This document shows positions 18,346 through 26,731 of a DNA stretch of 64,000 bases, piece by piece; position 1 is the first letter of the stretch, and every line of letters begins with the position of its first letter. The notes under the pieces are model-generated. The model was not told the DNA's origin. It worked only from the letters and a program-made list of their open reading frames with translations, and did not search any database. Origin of the DNA: Sulfurimonas sp. HSL3-2 (lineage in GTDB: Bacteria; Campylobacterota; Campylobacteria; Campylobacterales; Sulfurimonadaceae); the NCBI RefSeq assembly GCF_039645965.1, contig NZ_CP147917.1, forward strand, positions 310,001 through 374,000, in the 5' to 3' direction. The position numbers and the translations under genes were made by a program.

Positions 18346-18367
18346 CAATGTGACATGAGTCACATTG
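18346..18367. terminator. Hairpin after the porin gene; also a CRP-consensus palindrome
   Basis: A nine-base perfect stem (18346-18354 with 18359-18367) and four-base loop, 12 bases after the porin stop on the minus strand and followed by a T-rich tract (CTTCTTTATTTCC). The position suits termination of a highly expressed porin mRNA. The same bases form TGTGA-N6-TCACA (18349-18364), centred about 127 bases upstream of the csgG start. Confidence 0.55.
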
Positions 18368-18379
18368 AAGGGAGTGTTA

Positions 18380-19600
18380 TTACCATTTAACTTCAGCAGT
18401 TAACATAGCAGCATTGTAATCTTGAGTTACAACACCTTTTTGGTTTCCATGATCAATATTTTTTGATGTTTGGCCAGTCAATAACCATTTTAGGTTTTTG
18501 TTTTGTGCCCATGCAACACCATAGATATAGTTGTCTCTGTTTAGGTTATCATTGTTGTCTTTTTCAGCTGTCCAATGGTCGTAACGAGCTAATACTTCAT
18601 ACTCATTGTCGCTACCAAGACGTACTGTACCGTTTACAGAGTAACCGTTACCGTTTTTGTTGTAAGTATCTTTATTGTCATTTTCAGCTTTGATATATTG
18701 TGCTGATAATAGGAATGACGGCATGTTGTATACAGCGTGTAATCCGTAGATTTTATAGCTTTGAGTATCACCGTTTGCATCTGTATTTGATCCATTTTTC
18801 ATGTTGTATTGACCCCAGAAAGATGCATCTAACCATGTGTCTTTTGTAGCGTGACGGTGTTTTTTACCACCACCAAGAACCGCAGCAGTTAATCTCCACT
18901 CTAAAGAGTTACCAGTACCAGTGTTAGATGTGCTGTCTCCGTGGTAACCTTCACCGTTGAATAGACCGATTTCAGATGTAAAATATTCAGTTTTAGTTTT
19001 GAAGTTAACACCTAAGTCAGCTGAGTTAGAAAGGTCAGCAGTTTCACCAGCTTCTGTCATAGTTTTAGAGATTGAACGGTAGAACCAACCATTGTGCTCT
19101 TCGTAGTCGATCCATGGACGGTGAACTTGACCGAATTCAACACCAGTGAATGGAAGAACTTCATTTAAATAAAGGTAAGCGTATTTAACGATTACAGTAT
19201 TGTAACCACTTACATTAGTCATATCCATAGTTACACGAGCGTAGCTTTTTGGATCATCAAAGAAATGTGCTTTAACTTGAACGTAGTTACGACGCATTTC
19301 AAATTTACCTGTACCAGTTCCTTTTAAGTCACTTGCAGGTGGAGTAAGACCAGTTGCTGTTACATCAGATGCTTTTAAATCATCAGTACTTTTGTATGTA
19401 TAACCTAAGTAATGTAGACCGCTGAATTCTAATTTAGAAGCTTTTGCGAACACTGGAGTTGGAGTTTTAATCTCAGTACGACCTTCACCAGCTGTTGTGT
19501 AAACTTGACCGTTAGCGTCAGAATAAAATTTAACATCTCCTGCAGATGCAACTGTAGCAATTGATAATGCTGCTAATGTAGATAATACGATTTTTTTCAT
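18380..19600 (-). CDS. Outer-membrane porin (beta-barrel)
   Basis: 406 residues with a clear signal peptide (MKKIVLSTLAALSIATVASA, cleavage after residue 20). The mature protein is rich in alternating hydrophobic/aromatic strands (FEMRRNYVQVKAHFF, SYARVTMDMTNV, VIVKYAYLYLNEVLP) and ends with the outer-membrane sorting signature ...LTAEVKW, aromatic at the C-terminus. Low cysteine content and many Asp/Asn/Gly turns fit a 16-strand general porin of the type abundant in Campylobacterota. Substrate specificity cannot be read from the sequence. It has a long AT-rich leader region and AGGAGA as ribosome-binding site, consistent with high expression. Transcribed on its own, ending in the hairpin at 18346. 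Confidence 0.85.
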   Translation of the reverse strand: MKKIVLSTLAALSIATVASAGDVKFYSDANGQVYTTAGEGRTEIKTPTPVFAKASKLEFSGLHYLGYTYKSTDDLKASDVTATGLTPPASDLKGTGTGKFEMRRNYVQVKAHFFDDPKSYARVTMDMTNVSGYNTVIVKYAYLYLNEVLPFTGVEFGQVHRPWIDYEEHNGWFYRSISKTMTEAGETADLSNSADLGVNFKTKTEYFTSEIGLFNGEGYHGDSTSNTGTGNSLEWRLTAAVLGGGKKHRHATKDTWLDASFWGQYNMKNGSNTDANGDTQSYKIYGLHAVYNMPSFLLSAQYIKAENDNKDTYNKNGNGYSVNGTVRLGSDNEYEVLARYDHWTAEKDNNDNLNRDNYIYGVAWAQNKNLKWLLTGQTSKNIDHGNQKGVVTQDYNAAMLTAEVKW

Positions 19601-19716
19601 TTTTGAATTTCTCCTGTTTTTGTTACCGACATTTTAAAATCTAAAAATTACATAACGGTTACATCAGTAGAGTATTAACAATTTGTTGTCTTTACAGATG
19701 TAGATATAAAAAAGTG

Positions 19717-19722
19717 TATAAT
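19717..19722 (+). promoter_or_regulatory. Putative -10 element for the J-domain gene
   Basis: GTGTATAAT ends at 19722; the hexamer TATAAT is at 19717-19722, giving an estimated 67-base leader. The ribosome-binding site AGGAGGGA (19783-19790) is very strong. Confidence 0.5.
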
Positions 19723-19795
19723 ATGTAAGCATCGAATTTAATGGAACTTTTTTTGCTTTGTATTGTCAAATGCTCAGTGAAGAGGAGGGATGTAA

Positions 19796-20596
19796 ATGGA
19801 AATTGTACTGCAGAACAATCTCATTTTGATTCGTACCGATTTTAATACATTAAATCAGGCATGGGTGAGGAGTTTTTTAACTAAACACGCAAAAAATATG
19901 CTCTTCCTGCCAAAAGCTGTTTTAGTCTTTCAAAACCAATCCTATATAGATAGCCGAAAAAATTTTTTAGAACGGCTCAGTTCCTATTATGCAAAAAAAC
20001 ATGATCTATCGGAACATTTTTTTAAAAAATCGCTTTTAAAACTGACAGATAAACCGATAAAAGTAGAACTTATCAGTATGCAGGATATTCAAGACGTGAG
20101 TGTTGAAGTCTATGCCAGAGATAAATACACGGTGGATATCTCCCTGTATTATCCAAACGACTGGGTCATGAGCTTTTTAAAAGGGCAGTTTGGTATATAC
20201 ATAAAAGAGAGTACGGACTCTTCTATAACGCTAGATGTAAGTGATTCTAGGTCAAAAACAACATTAGAACGTGTTCTAAATAAGAGAAATGTACTTCATT
20301 ATGAGATCGAATATAGTTATGACAGTGATTTTCTGCGACGTTTATACGGAGGTTTCTCGATCTTTGACTGTGATGAACACGAAGGCGGAAACATAGAGAA
20401 GATGATGCGTTTTTATAATGTCTTAGAGTGTCCCGTAGGAGCTTCTTTGGAAACACTGAAGAAAAGTTATAGAAAACTTGTCCGCGTATACCATCCGGAC
20501 AGAATCTTTCATAAAAGTCCAAATATGCTAGACCATTACACACAAAAGTTTCAACTTCTTCAAGAGGCTTACAGCGCACTCAAAATCGTTAGTTAG
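19796..20596 (+). CDS. J-domain (DnaJ-like) protein of unknown role
   Basis: 266 residues. The C-terminal ~70 residues form a J domain: FYNVLECPVGASLETLKKSYRKL, the diagnostic HPD tripeptide in VYHPDRIFH, and FQLLQEAYSAL. The first ~190 residues have no domain I recognise and no zinc finger or G/F region, so this is a class III (DnaJ-domain-only) co-chaperone that would stimulate an Hsp70 for a specific client. J-domain proteins with a long, uncharacterised N-terminus are found in Campylobacterota. The 3' end overlaps the convergent DUF234 gene by four bases. Confidence 0.75.
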   Translation: MEIVLQNNLILIRTDFNTLNQAWVRSFLTKHAKNMLFLPKAVLVFQNQSYIDSRKNFLERLSSYYAKKHDLSEHFFKKSLLKLTDKPIKVELISMQDIQDVSVEVYARDKYTVDISLYYPNDWVMSFLKGQFGIYIKESTDSSITLDVSDSRSKTTLERVLNKRNVLHYEIEYSYDSDFLRRLYGGFSIFDCDEHEGGNIEKMMRFYNVLECPVGASLETLKKSYRKLVRVYHPDRIFHKSPNMLDHYTQKFQLLQEAYSALKIVS

Positions 20597-21531
20597 ACGT
20601 AGGGAGGTTCAAACCCCTGTCTAAGATCGTTTTGTGAGATGTTTTTAAGCAAAATCGAAAAATCTTCAGCACTGTAAAGTGCCAGATCCGGACTTTGATT
20701 GTGCTCCAGTTCATTTGAAAATCCGCGTTTTGAAAATAGCAGTACTTTGTTTGGAGAGATGCCGAGTTTGGAACATTTTTCCAAGAGTTTGTGAACCTCT
20801 TTTTTATTCACCTTATGGTTTGTCCATTTACATTCGCCTACATATATTTTCAAACTTTTTGTGATCGCCAGTATGTCTATCTCGACATTTGCGTCCCAAT
20901 AGCTTCCGCTTGTCAGTATCTGGTCATCTCTTGTATAGTAATCAAGCAATAGTTCTGAGAGTTCTTCAAATACCAGACTTGTATAACTGCTTTGATGTGT
21001 TTGAAACCTTTTTAAAACGTTTTCATAGTTTCCGATCTCGATCTCTCTTGCATAGGGAGTGATAAAATAAAACCAGAACCTGATAAAGGGTTTAGTGAAT
21101 CTCATTTTATGAGATATCCGATGGCGCGCGATGTCACGTTTTAGTTTTTGGTCAGGATAGATCTCTTTAGGATGTCTTTCACGGGAGTGCTGCATCTCTA
21201 AGATATTGTTGTTTTGTAAAAAATCCAGTGCTGCACCGCCGTTGCCGTTGTTGAGTCCTGCACGGCTAAAAGCTTTAAATATGCGTCTGTCACCTATGGC
21301 AAGAGCATGAAGCAAGCGGGCATACTCCGGTTCATCAAGAGAGAGGACTGCCAATTCGTTGTGGAGATGTCCATAGTTATCCAGTATCACAGATACTATA
21401 AGTTCATCAAGAGGTTTGTCAATATCTATCTGCCATCCCAGTCCGCCGAAGATAGAGAAGTACTCTATCTGTTTCTCCATATCATCAGGGTAGTGTCTGG
21501 CGTAAAATGACCTAAACTGTTCTAACAGCAT
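20593..21531 (-). CDS. DUF234-family protein with PD-(D/E)XK nuclease-like core
   Basis: 312 residues. The N-terminal two thirds are helical with a segment FTKPFIRFWFYFITPYAREIE that matches the DUF234 entry region of archaeal-type ATPase-associated proteins. Residues about 205-240 carry EIDILAITKSLKIYVGECKW: Glu/Asp followed by a strand and ECKW, the typical spacing of a PD-(D/E)XK nuclease active site. The ATPase domain that often precedes DUF234 is missing, so this is a stand-alone form. The family's function is not established. It is convergent with the J-domain gene and divergent from the permease. Confidence 0.7.
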   Translation of the reverse strand: MLLEQFRSFYARHYPDDMEKQIEYFSIFGGLGWQIDIDKPLDELIVSVILDNYGHLHNELAVLSLDEPEYARLLHALAIGDRRIFKAFSRAGLNNGNGGAALDFLQNNNILEMQHSRERHPKEIYPDQKLKRDIARHRISHKMRFTKPFIRFWFYFITPYAREIEIGNYENVLKRFQTHQSSYTSLVFEELSELLLDYYTRDDQILTSGSYWDANVEIDILAITKSLKIYVGECKWTNHKVNKKEVHKLLEKCSKLGISPNKVLLFSKRGFSNELEHNQSPDLALYSAEDFSILLKNISQNDLRQGFEPPYV

Positions 21532-21575
21532 TTAGCTTCTATTTTCTTTTGCATGGATTATTATAACGAATGTAG

Positions 21576-21581
21576 TATAAT
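21576..21581 (+). promoter_or_regulatory. -10 element very close to the permease start (possible leaderless mRNA)
   Basis: TATAAT ends only six bases before ATG 21588 and no ribosome-binding site lies between, so transcription would begin at or next to the start codon. The same arrangement is seen at 33735. Confidence 0.5.
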
Positions 21582-21587
21582 ATTTTT

Positions 21588-22547
21588 ATGATTTTACTGA
21601 TTAAAAAAATATCATATCTTGTTTTGATGCTTCTGCTTATCTCCGTCATATCTTTTTTGGCTATCCATATCGCACCTAACAGCTTTTTTAGTGCAGGTGA
21701 GTTAAATCCCAATATGACACCAGAAGCTCTAGAAAAACTTAAAGCTGTCTACGGTCTGGATAAACCTCTTTTATATCAGTATATAGACTGGATGAAAAAT
21801 ATTTTGACGCTTAATTTCGGTGTTTCGTTTGTAACTGGGCAGGATGTAAGTACTGAGATATCAAAACGTATCCCTATAACGTTGGTCATAAATATCGTAT
21901 CGCTCTTTTTGGTCTTTTTTATATCGATCTATCTGGGGATAAAAGCGGCACTTCAAAACGGTAAAAAAACCGACTATATGATCCGTCAGTTCTCTTTGTT
22001 CTCATTTTCTATGCCCTCGTTTTATCTGGCACTTCTACTGATCATACTTTTTAGCGTAAACCTGAATATCCTGCCGTTTTCAGGGCTTCACTCCATGGAG
22101 GCAAAAAGCGGAATATATTATTATCTTGACATGGCTTGGCATCTCGTTCTGCCTGTGGGAGTCATGACTTTTGTAGGACTTGGAAGTATGATCATCTACA
22201 TCCGTTCTTTAACGTTAGAGATACTAAAGAGCGATTATTATTTCTTTGCGAAGGCAAGAGGACTCAGTGATAAGCTCATACTAAAAAGATATATACTGCC
22301 CAATCTTCTGCCGCCTGTCGTCACACTTTTAGGACTCTCTCTTCCTGGTCTTATCGGAGGAAGTGTTATCCTTGAATCGATATTCGGGATAGACGGGATG
22401 GGAAGATTCTTCTATATGAGCGCGCTCAGTCGTGATTACCCGTCAATTATGGGGATACTGATGATCACCGCATTTTTAACGTTACTGGGGAATATGATAG
22501 CCGATTTCATACTTTTTAGATTAAACCCGTATGCAAAAAGAGGCTAA
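21588..22547 (+). CDS. DppB-like ABC transporter permease (orphan)
   Basis: 319-residue inner-membrane permease with six predicted helices. The N-terminus (YLVLMLLLISVISFLAIHIAP), the TPEALEKLKAVYGLDKPLLYQY segment and the EAA-loop region FAKARGLSDKLILKRYILPN match the DppB/OppB family, which imports peptides (or nickel) with a partner permease, ATPases and a binding protein. None of these partners is adjacent: the next gene is convergent and unrelated (4-base overlap). They must be elsewhere or absent. The substrate cannot be inferred. Confidence 0.85.
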   Translation: MILLIKKISYLVLMLLLISVISFLAIHIAPNSFFSAGELNPNMTPEALEKLKAVYGLDKPLLYQYIDWMKNILTLNFGVSFVTGQDVSTEISKRIPITLVINIVSLFLVFFISIYLGIKAALQNGKKTDYMIRQFSLFSFSMPSFYLALLLIILFSVNLNILPFSGLHSMEAKSGIYYYLDMAWHLVLPVGVMTFVGLGSMIIYIRSLTLEILKSDYYFFAKARGLSDKLILKRYILPNLLPPVVTLLGLSLPGLIGGSVILESIFGIDGMGRFFYMSALSRDYPSIMGILMITAFLTLLGNMIADFILFRLNPYAKRG

Positions 22548-23761
22548 TTCATAAGCTCCTTTATCTTTTTTAGTCCCTTTTTGCATCTTTGATGCAGAGG
22601 GAATCTATAGGTTTTTTCTATCAGTTTTTTAAAGAAATAGGCTTGTTTCCCTCTGAACTTAAAAAAACTCATCACCTCACCGCAACCGAATCTGCCGCCA
22701 AGAGATGCAAAGAAACCTCTGAGTCTTATGCTTTTTACTTGAAGCGGTTTGTTAGATAACTCTCTAATGATGTTTTTGGATATATAGTCCGCACTGTATG
22801 TAGCGACTTGCGCGGTAGGCGGAAGAGGGGCTTTTGTAAGGGGATCGAACATCTGCGCATTGTCTCCGACGGCAAAAACATCTTTATGCTCTTTGAGTCT
22901 AAAATACTCATCGACTTCAAGCTGGCCTTTTTTATTTTTGGCAGCTTTCATATTTAAGACCATATCGCTTGAGGTTATTCCCGCTGTCCAGATCAAAAAG
23001 TTCATATCGACTTTTTGCGAATTGTTCAATATGACACAATCATCCGTTACCTTTGTCACGCGAGCATTTTTTATAATGTTAATTCCAAGGTCATTTAACC
23101 TTTTTTCTGCTTCTTTCTGCATAAAAACGGAGTTGGAAGCTAAGAGTTTTTCGTGTGAATTAATAAGGGTTATGTTTATACCGCTGCAAAGATATCCCGT
23201 GTCTTTATAAAACTCTCTGGAGTAGTTCGCCATCTCAGAGGCTATCTCGACACCGCTGAGACCGCTGCCGGCGATAACAATATTGAAGTTGGAGTCTAGT
23301 GAACATTTTCCTTCGTTTTCTATCTTTTTGTAGATGAAGTATTCAAACTTCTGTTTAAATAAAAGAGCATTCTCAAGTGATTTTATCCCGTGAAAGTTCT
23401 CTTTTAAACCTTCGATGGAATCCGGAAGCAGGGTCTGTGCACCGCTTGCGATGATGAGGTAATCATATCTGTAACGGTTTTCTGTCGTCACGATTTTTTT
23501 ATTTTCCAAATCAATGCGCAGGACCTCTTCATGTAAAAAGGTCACATTGCGCTCATAGCTGGCACAGTATGTATATAAATCGATTGCTATGTCTGAAAGG
23601 TTTATCTGACTGGTAAGATAATCATAGACATCCGTCTGCAGGTAATGATAGGAGTTTTTATCGATGAGATAAATCTCTACATCTTTGCATTTATAGAGGT
23701 TTGAAATAGTCCTAATGCCTGCATATCCGGCACCGATAATAAACAGTTTCTTTTTGTCCAT
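22544..23761 (-). CDS. Type II NADH dehydrogenase-like flavoprotein
   Basis: 405 residues. FAD-binding GAGYAGI (11-17) at the N-terminus, a second nucleotide-binding motif GSGLSGVEIASEM near residues 166-178 for NAD(P)H, and the late FAD motif VFAVGDNAQ followed by PPTAQVATYSADYISKNI are the order seen in NDH-2 enzymes. These are peripheral membrane proteins that pass electrons from NADH to quinone without proton pumping. The C-terminus is basic and amphipathic (KKLIEKTYRFPLHQRCKKGLKK), fitting membrane attachment. A sulphide:quinone reductase is the main alternative, but its catalytic cysteine pattern is not seen. Encoded alone. Confidence 0.8.
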   Translation of the reverse strand: MDKKKLFIIGAGYAGIRTISNLYKCKDVEIYLIDKNSYHYLQTDVYDYLTSQINLSDIAIDLYTYCASYERNVTFLHEEVLRIDLENKKIVTTENRYRYDYLIIASGAQTLLPDSIEGLKENFHGIKSLENALLFKQKFEYFIYKKIENEGKCSLDSNFNIVIAGSGLSGVEIASEMANYSREFYKDTGYLCSGINITLINSHEKLLASNSVFMQKEAEKRLNDLGINIIKNARVTKVTDDCVILNNSQKVDMNFLIWTAGITSSDMVLNMKAAKNKKGQLEVDEYFRLKEHKDVFAVGDNAQMFDPLTKAPLPPTAQVATYSADYISKNIIRELSNKPLQVKSIRLRGFFASLGGRFGCGEVMSFFKFRGKQAYFFKKLIEKTYRFPLHQRCKKGLKKIKELMN

Positions 23762-23817
23762 AAGAAAGATTATACATCAAATAATAAAAGTTTTGATTAG
23801 ATAGATTGAGTAGGTTG

Positions 23818-23846
23818 TACATGTAAGAAAAAAGCTCTTACATGTA
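23818..23846. terminator. Inverted repeat built from two ACATGTA palindromes, after nusA
   Basis: Arms 23818-23828 and 23836-23846 pair perfectly (11 bases) around a seven-base loop. Each arm also holds the iterated ten-base palindrome or a one-mismatch copy. It lies just beyond the nusA stop, where a terminator is expected, but no T-tract follows on the minus strand. Confidence 0.5.
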
Positions 23847-23852
23847 AAGGTT

Positions 23853-24989
23853 TTAGCTAAAGAGTGCTTGAAGTGCGTCTACACTCTCTTTTTGTTCGTT
23901 CTCTTGAGCAGTACCTTGCGCAGTGCTACCCTCTTGTTCGACCAGTTCGATCGTCATTCCCGTAAGCATCGAAGCCAGACGGATGTTGATCCCGCTTTTT
24001 CCGATCGCTTTGCTTTTTTGGTCAGACGGAAGAGTGACGATCGCTTTTACCGCTTCGCCTTTCTCATCTTTTTCGATCTCTATGTGAGAAATGATCGCAG
24101 GACTCATAACACGTGCTACGAAAAGCTCAGGAATGCTAGTGTACTCGATACAGTCGATATTCTCACCTAACAGCTCTTCACTTACAGCATTTATACGTAC
24201 ACCTTTTACACCTACAGTAGCACCTACTGCATCGACTTGAGGGTGCATACTAAGAAGTGCTATCTTAGCTCTTTCACCCGGTATACGAGCCGCTTTCTCG
24301 ATTAAGACGACACCGTCTGCGATCTCAGGAACCTCTAATGCCAGAAGCTGCTCTAAGAACTTTGGAGATGTACGAGACAGCTCGATCTGAATACCGTTTT
24401 GTTTGTCGATATTGACACGGCGGACTACCGCTTTTAAAAGGTCGCCCACTTTAAAGACTTCACCTTTGATACGGTTTTTCATAGGCAGTACTGCGCGTAC
24501 TTCATCGACTTCGATATAAGTGTTTTGGTCTGAATCGACAAGCGTTACGCGTCCTGTTACGATAGTACCGATCTTTGAGTTATATTTGTTATACAGTTCA
24601 TTTTCTACAAGTCTTTGTACGTGGTACTCGATCTCATTGTGCAGGCGTCCTGCAGCAGTACGTCCGTAATCTTCTAAGCTGTGATCGATCTGAAGCTGAT
24701 CTTCAAGTTCGACATCTTCATCAAGTTTTTTTGCGTCGCTTAAAGAGATATATCCACCAGATATCTCCTCGTCTTCTAGTCTTTCATCATCATCTGCTAC
24801 AACTATGATAGTTTGAAATAGGTGCATTTTTTTTGTTTGGTTGTCAATATCTGCTTCAAAAGTAAAATTAGGATTGATTACACGTTTTGCAGTTTGAACA
24901 AAAGCTGTTTTAAGTGCTTCGATAACATTTTCAGGCTTTAGACCTTTTTCATGAGCGATTGCATCGACTATATCTAAAATTTTTTCCAT
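23853..24989 (-). CDS. nusA: Transcription elongation/termination factor NusA
   Basis: 378 residues. The N-terminal RNA-polymerase-binding domain (1-130) is followed by an S1 domain (about 135-200, IVTGRVTLVDSDQNTYIEV) and two KH domains with the NusA blocks PGERAKIALLSMHPQVDAVGA, GVKGVRINAV, ELLGENIDCIEY and a GKSGINIRLASMLTG loop. The acidic C-terminal repeats of E. coli NusA are missing, as in many bacteria. It modulates pausing, termination and antitermination. Unusually for bacteria it is not next to rimP or infB; the downstream neighbour is a convergence region with an NDH-2 gene. Confidence 0.96.
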   Translation of the reverse strand: MEKILDIVDAIAHEKGLKPENVIEALKTAFVQTAKRVINPNFTFEADIDNQTKKMHLFQTIIVVADDDERLEDEEISGGYISLSDAKKLDEDVELEDQLQIDHSLEDYGRTAAGRLHNEIEYHVQRLVENELYNKYNSKIGTIVTGRVTLVDSDQNTYIEVDEVRAVLPMKNRIKGEVFKVGDLLKAVVRRVNIDKQNGIQIELSRTSPKFLEQLLALEVPEIADGVVLIEKAARIPGERAKIALLSMHPQVDAVGATVGVKGVRINAVSEELLGENIDCIEYTSIPELFVARVMSPAIISHIEIEKDEKGEAVKAIVTLPSDQKSKAIGKSGINIRLASMLTGMTIELVEQEGSTAQGTAQENEQKESVDALQALFS

Positions 24990-25051
24990 AAGTATCCCTT
25001 GTTTAGGTGGCTTTCATAAAAAATAGTATGTTAAAAAGGAGGTTTATTTTT

Positions 25052-25114
25052 ATGAAGAGAGTTATTATATCAAAAACTTATTTAAAAAATGTTTTAAGTA
25101 CGCTAAGGTCTTAA
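25052..25114 (+). CDS. Possible 20-residue small ORF or leader peptide
   Basis: MKRVIISKTYLKNVLSTLRS, with a full AAAGGAGG ribosome-binding site (25035-25042) nine bases before the ATG. It lies between nusA (divergent) and the HP0268-like gene. The ribosome-binding site is better than that of most genes here, which is the only reason to list it; coding status is unproven. Confidence 0.3.
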   Translation: MKRVIISKTYLKNVLSTLRS

Positions 25115-25137
25115 TCGAATATTTATTGAATTTTTAA

Positions 25138-25143
25138 TATAAT
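25138..25143 (+). promoter_or_regulatory. Putative -10 element for the HP0268-like gene
   Basis: TATAAT 28 bases before ATG 25172, followed by AAGGA at 25161-25165. A short leader of about 20 bases results. Confidence 0.5.
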
Positions 25144-25171
25144 GCAAATAATTATATAGCAAGGATTATAG

Positions 25172-25417
25172 ATGGAACTAAAATTAGCTCGTGTTGAAAT
25201 TGACCAAAAACCAAAAAAGATCGATTTAAAAAAGATTGAAGAGAGTGCAGAAAAAGAGGGATCGGTAATATTTTATTTTGACCGTGAAAACTCACACAAA
25301 GATCTTTTAGCACTTCAAGATCACATAGAAGCAAGCGGTAAAAGTTTCTATATGCGTGAAGTAAAGTATGGATTAGCTGACAGCGAGTATATGTACGAAG
25401 TTCACATATTAGCTTAA
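25172..25417 (+). CDS. HP0268-family small nuclease
   Basis: 81 residues. The pattern ELKLARVEID near the N-terminus, the central SVIFYFDRENSHKDLLAL and the C-terminal YMYEVHILA match HP0268 of H. pylori, a small protein reported to act as a nicking endonuclease and purine-specific ribonuclease with a Smr-like fold. The family is a Campylobacterota hallmark. The gene ends 9 bases before miaB, so the two are likely co-transcribed; an RNA-related role for both is an attractive inference only. Confidence 0.8.
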   Translation: MELKLARVEIDQKPKKIDLKKIEESAEKEGSVIFYFDRENSHKDLLALQDHIEASGKSFYMREVKYGLADSEYMYEVHILA

Positions 25418-25426
25418 GGTATTGAT

Positions 25427-26728
25427 GTGAGTAAAAAACTCTATATAGAGACTCTCGGCTGTGCTATGAACGTACGCGATTCAGAGCATATGATAGCCGA
25501 GTTAAATGAGAAAGACGATTACGTCCTTACAGATGATTCAAAAGAGGCGGATCTTATTCTTATTAACACTTGTTCAGTTCGTGAAAAGCCTGTTCAAAAG
25601 CTTTTTTCTGAGCTTGGTGTATTTAACAAAATCAAAAAAGAGGGCGCGAAGATAGGCGTGTGCGGCTGTACTGCATCACATCTAGGCCGTGATATCATCA
25701 AACGCGCTCCTTATGTCAACTTTGTCCTGGGTGCGAGAAACGTATCCAAGATAAGCGAAGTACTGCATAAAGACAAATCCGTTGAGATAGATATAAACTA
25801 CGATGAATCAGACTTTGCTTTTAAAGATTTTCGTTCATCTCCTTACAAAGCCTACATTAACATCTCTATCGGTTGTGATAAACAATGTACATTTTGTATA
25901 GTTCCAAAGACTAGGGGTGATGAGATATCGATACCGACGGATCTGATCCTAAAAGAGTGTCAAAAAGCAGTAGACAGTGGAGCAAAAGAACTCTTTTTAC
26001 TGGGACAGAACGTAAATAATTACGGCAGACGTTTCAGCGGTGAGCATGAGAAAGTGAACTTTACGGAACTTCTGCGCCGTATCTCGAAAATAGAGGGTTT
26101 AAAACGTATCCGTTTTACCTCTCCTCACCCGTTTCACATGGATGATGAGTTCTTAGAAGAGTTCGCAAAAAATCCTAAGATATGTAAATCTATGCATATG
26201 CCTCTTCAAAGCGGTTCGTCTAAAGTCCTAAAAGATATGAAGCGCGGCTATACAAAAGAGTGGTTTTTAAACCGTGTGAACAAACTCAAAGAGATGGTAC
26301 CCGATGTAAGCCTGAGTACGGATATCATCGTCGCATTTCCGGGTGAAAGTGATGAAGATTTTGAAGATACGTTAGATGTCGTACGTCAGGTAGAGTTCGA
26401 ACAGATATTTAGCTTTAAATACTCTGCGCGTCCTCTGACTGAAGCGGCAGAGTATACAAATACCGTCGATGAAGAGGTGGGTTCTGAAAGACTTTCTACT
26501 CTTCAGGATCTGCATACTGAGATCTTAGATAAAAATGTTGCAAAGCAGCTTGGAAAAGTCTATGAGGTCTATTTCGAAGAGTTGCGTCCGGATGGATACG
26601 TAGCAGGCAGAAGCGATAATAACTATCTTGTAAAAGTCAAAGGAAGCGATGAACTTCTAGGGACTTTGGCGGATGTGAAAATAACGGATGTCGGTAGAGC
26701 CTCTTTAATCGGCGAAATAGTAAAGTAG
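25427..26728 (+). CDS. miaB: tRNA-2-methylthio-N6-dimethylallyladenosine synthase MiaB
   Basis: 433 residues. It adds the 2-methylthio group to i6A37 of tRNAs that read UNN codons, such as the tRNA-Phe genes in this window. The N-terminal domain binds one iron-sulphur cluster (Cys12, Cys49, Cys81); the radical SAM cluster cysteines are Cys150, Cys154 and Cys157 (CDKQCTFC). A TRAM domain closes the protein ([13 protein letters not shown]...[17 protein letters not shown]). The start is GTG 25427, since the overlapping ATG leads straight to a stop. rimO, a paralogue, lies at 31700. Confidence 0.96.
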   Translation: MSKKLYIETLGCAMNVRDSEHMIAELNEKDDYVLTDDSKEADLILINTCSVREKPVQKLFSELGVFNKIKKEGAKIGVCGCTASHLGRDIIKRAPYVNFVLGARNVSKISEVLHKDKSVEIDINYDESDFAFKDFRSSPYKAYINISIGCDKQCTFCIVPKTRGDEISIPTDLILKECQKAVDSGAKELFLLGQNVNNYGRRFSGEHEKVNFTELLRRISKIEGLKRIRFTSPHPFHMDDEFLEEFAKNPKICKSMHMPLQSGSSKVLKDMKRGYTKEWFLNRVNKLKEMVPDVSLSTDIIVAFPGESDEDFEDTLDVVRQVEFEQIFSFKYSARPLTEAAEYTNTVDEEVGSERLSTLQDLHTEILDKNVAKQLGKVYEVYFEELRPDGYVAGRSDNNYLVKVKGSDELLGTLADVKITDVGRASLIGEIVK

Positions 26729-26731
26729 ATC

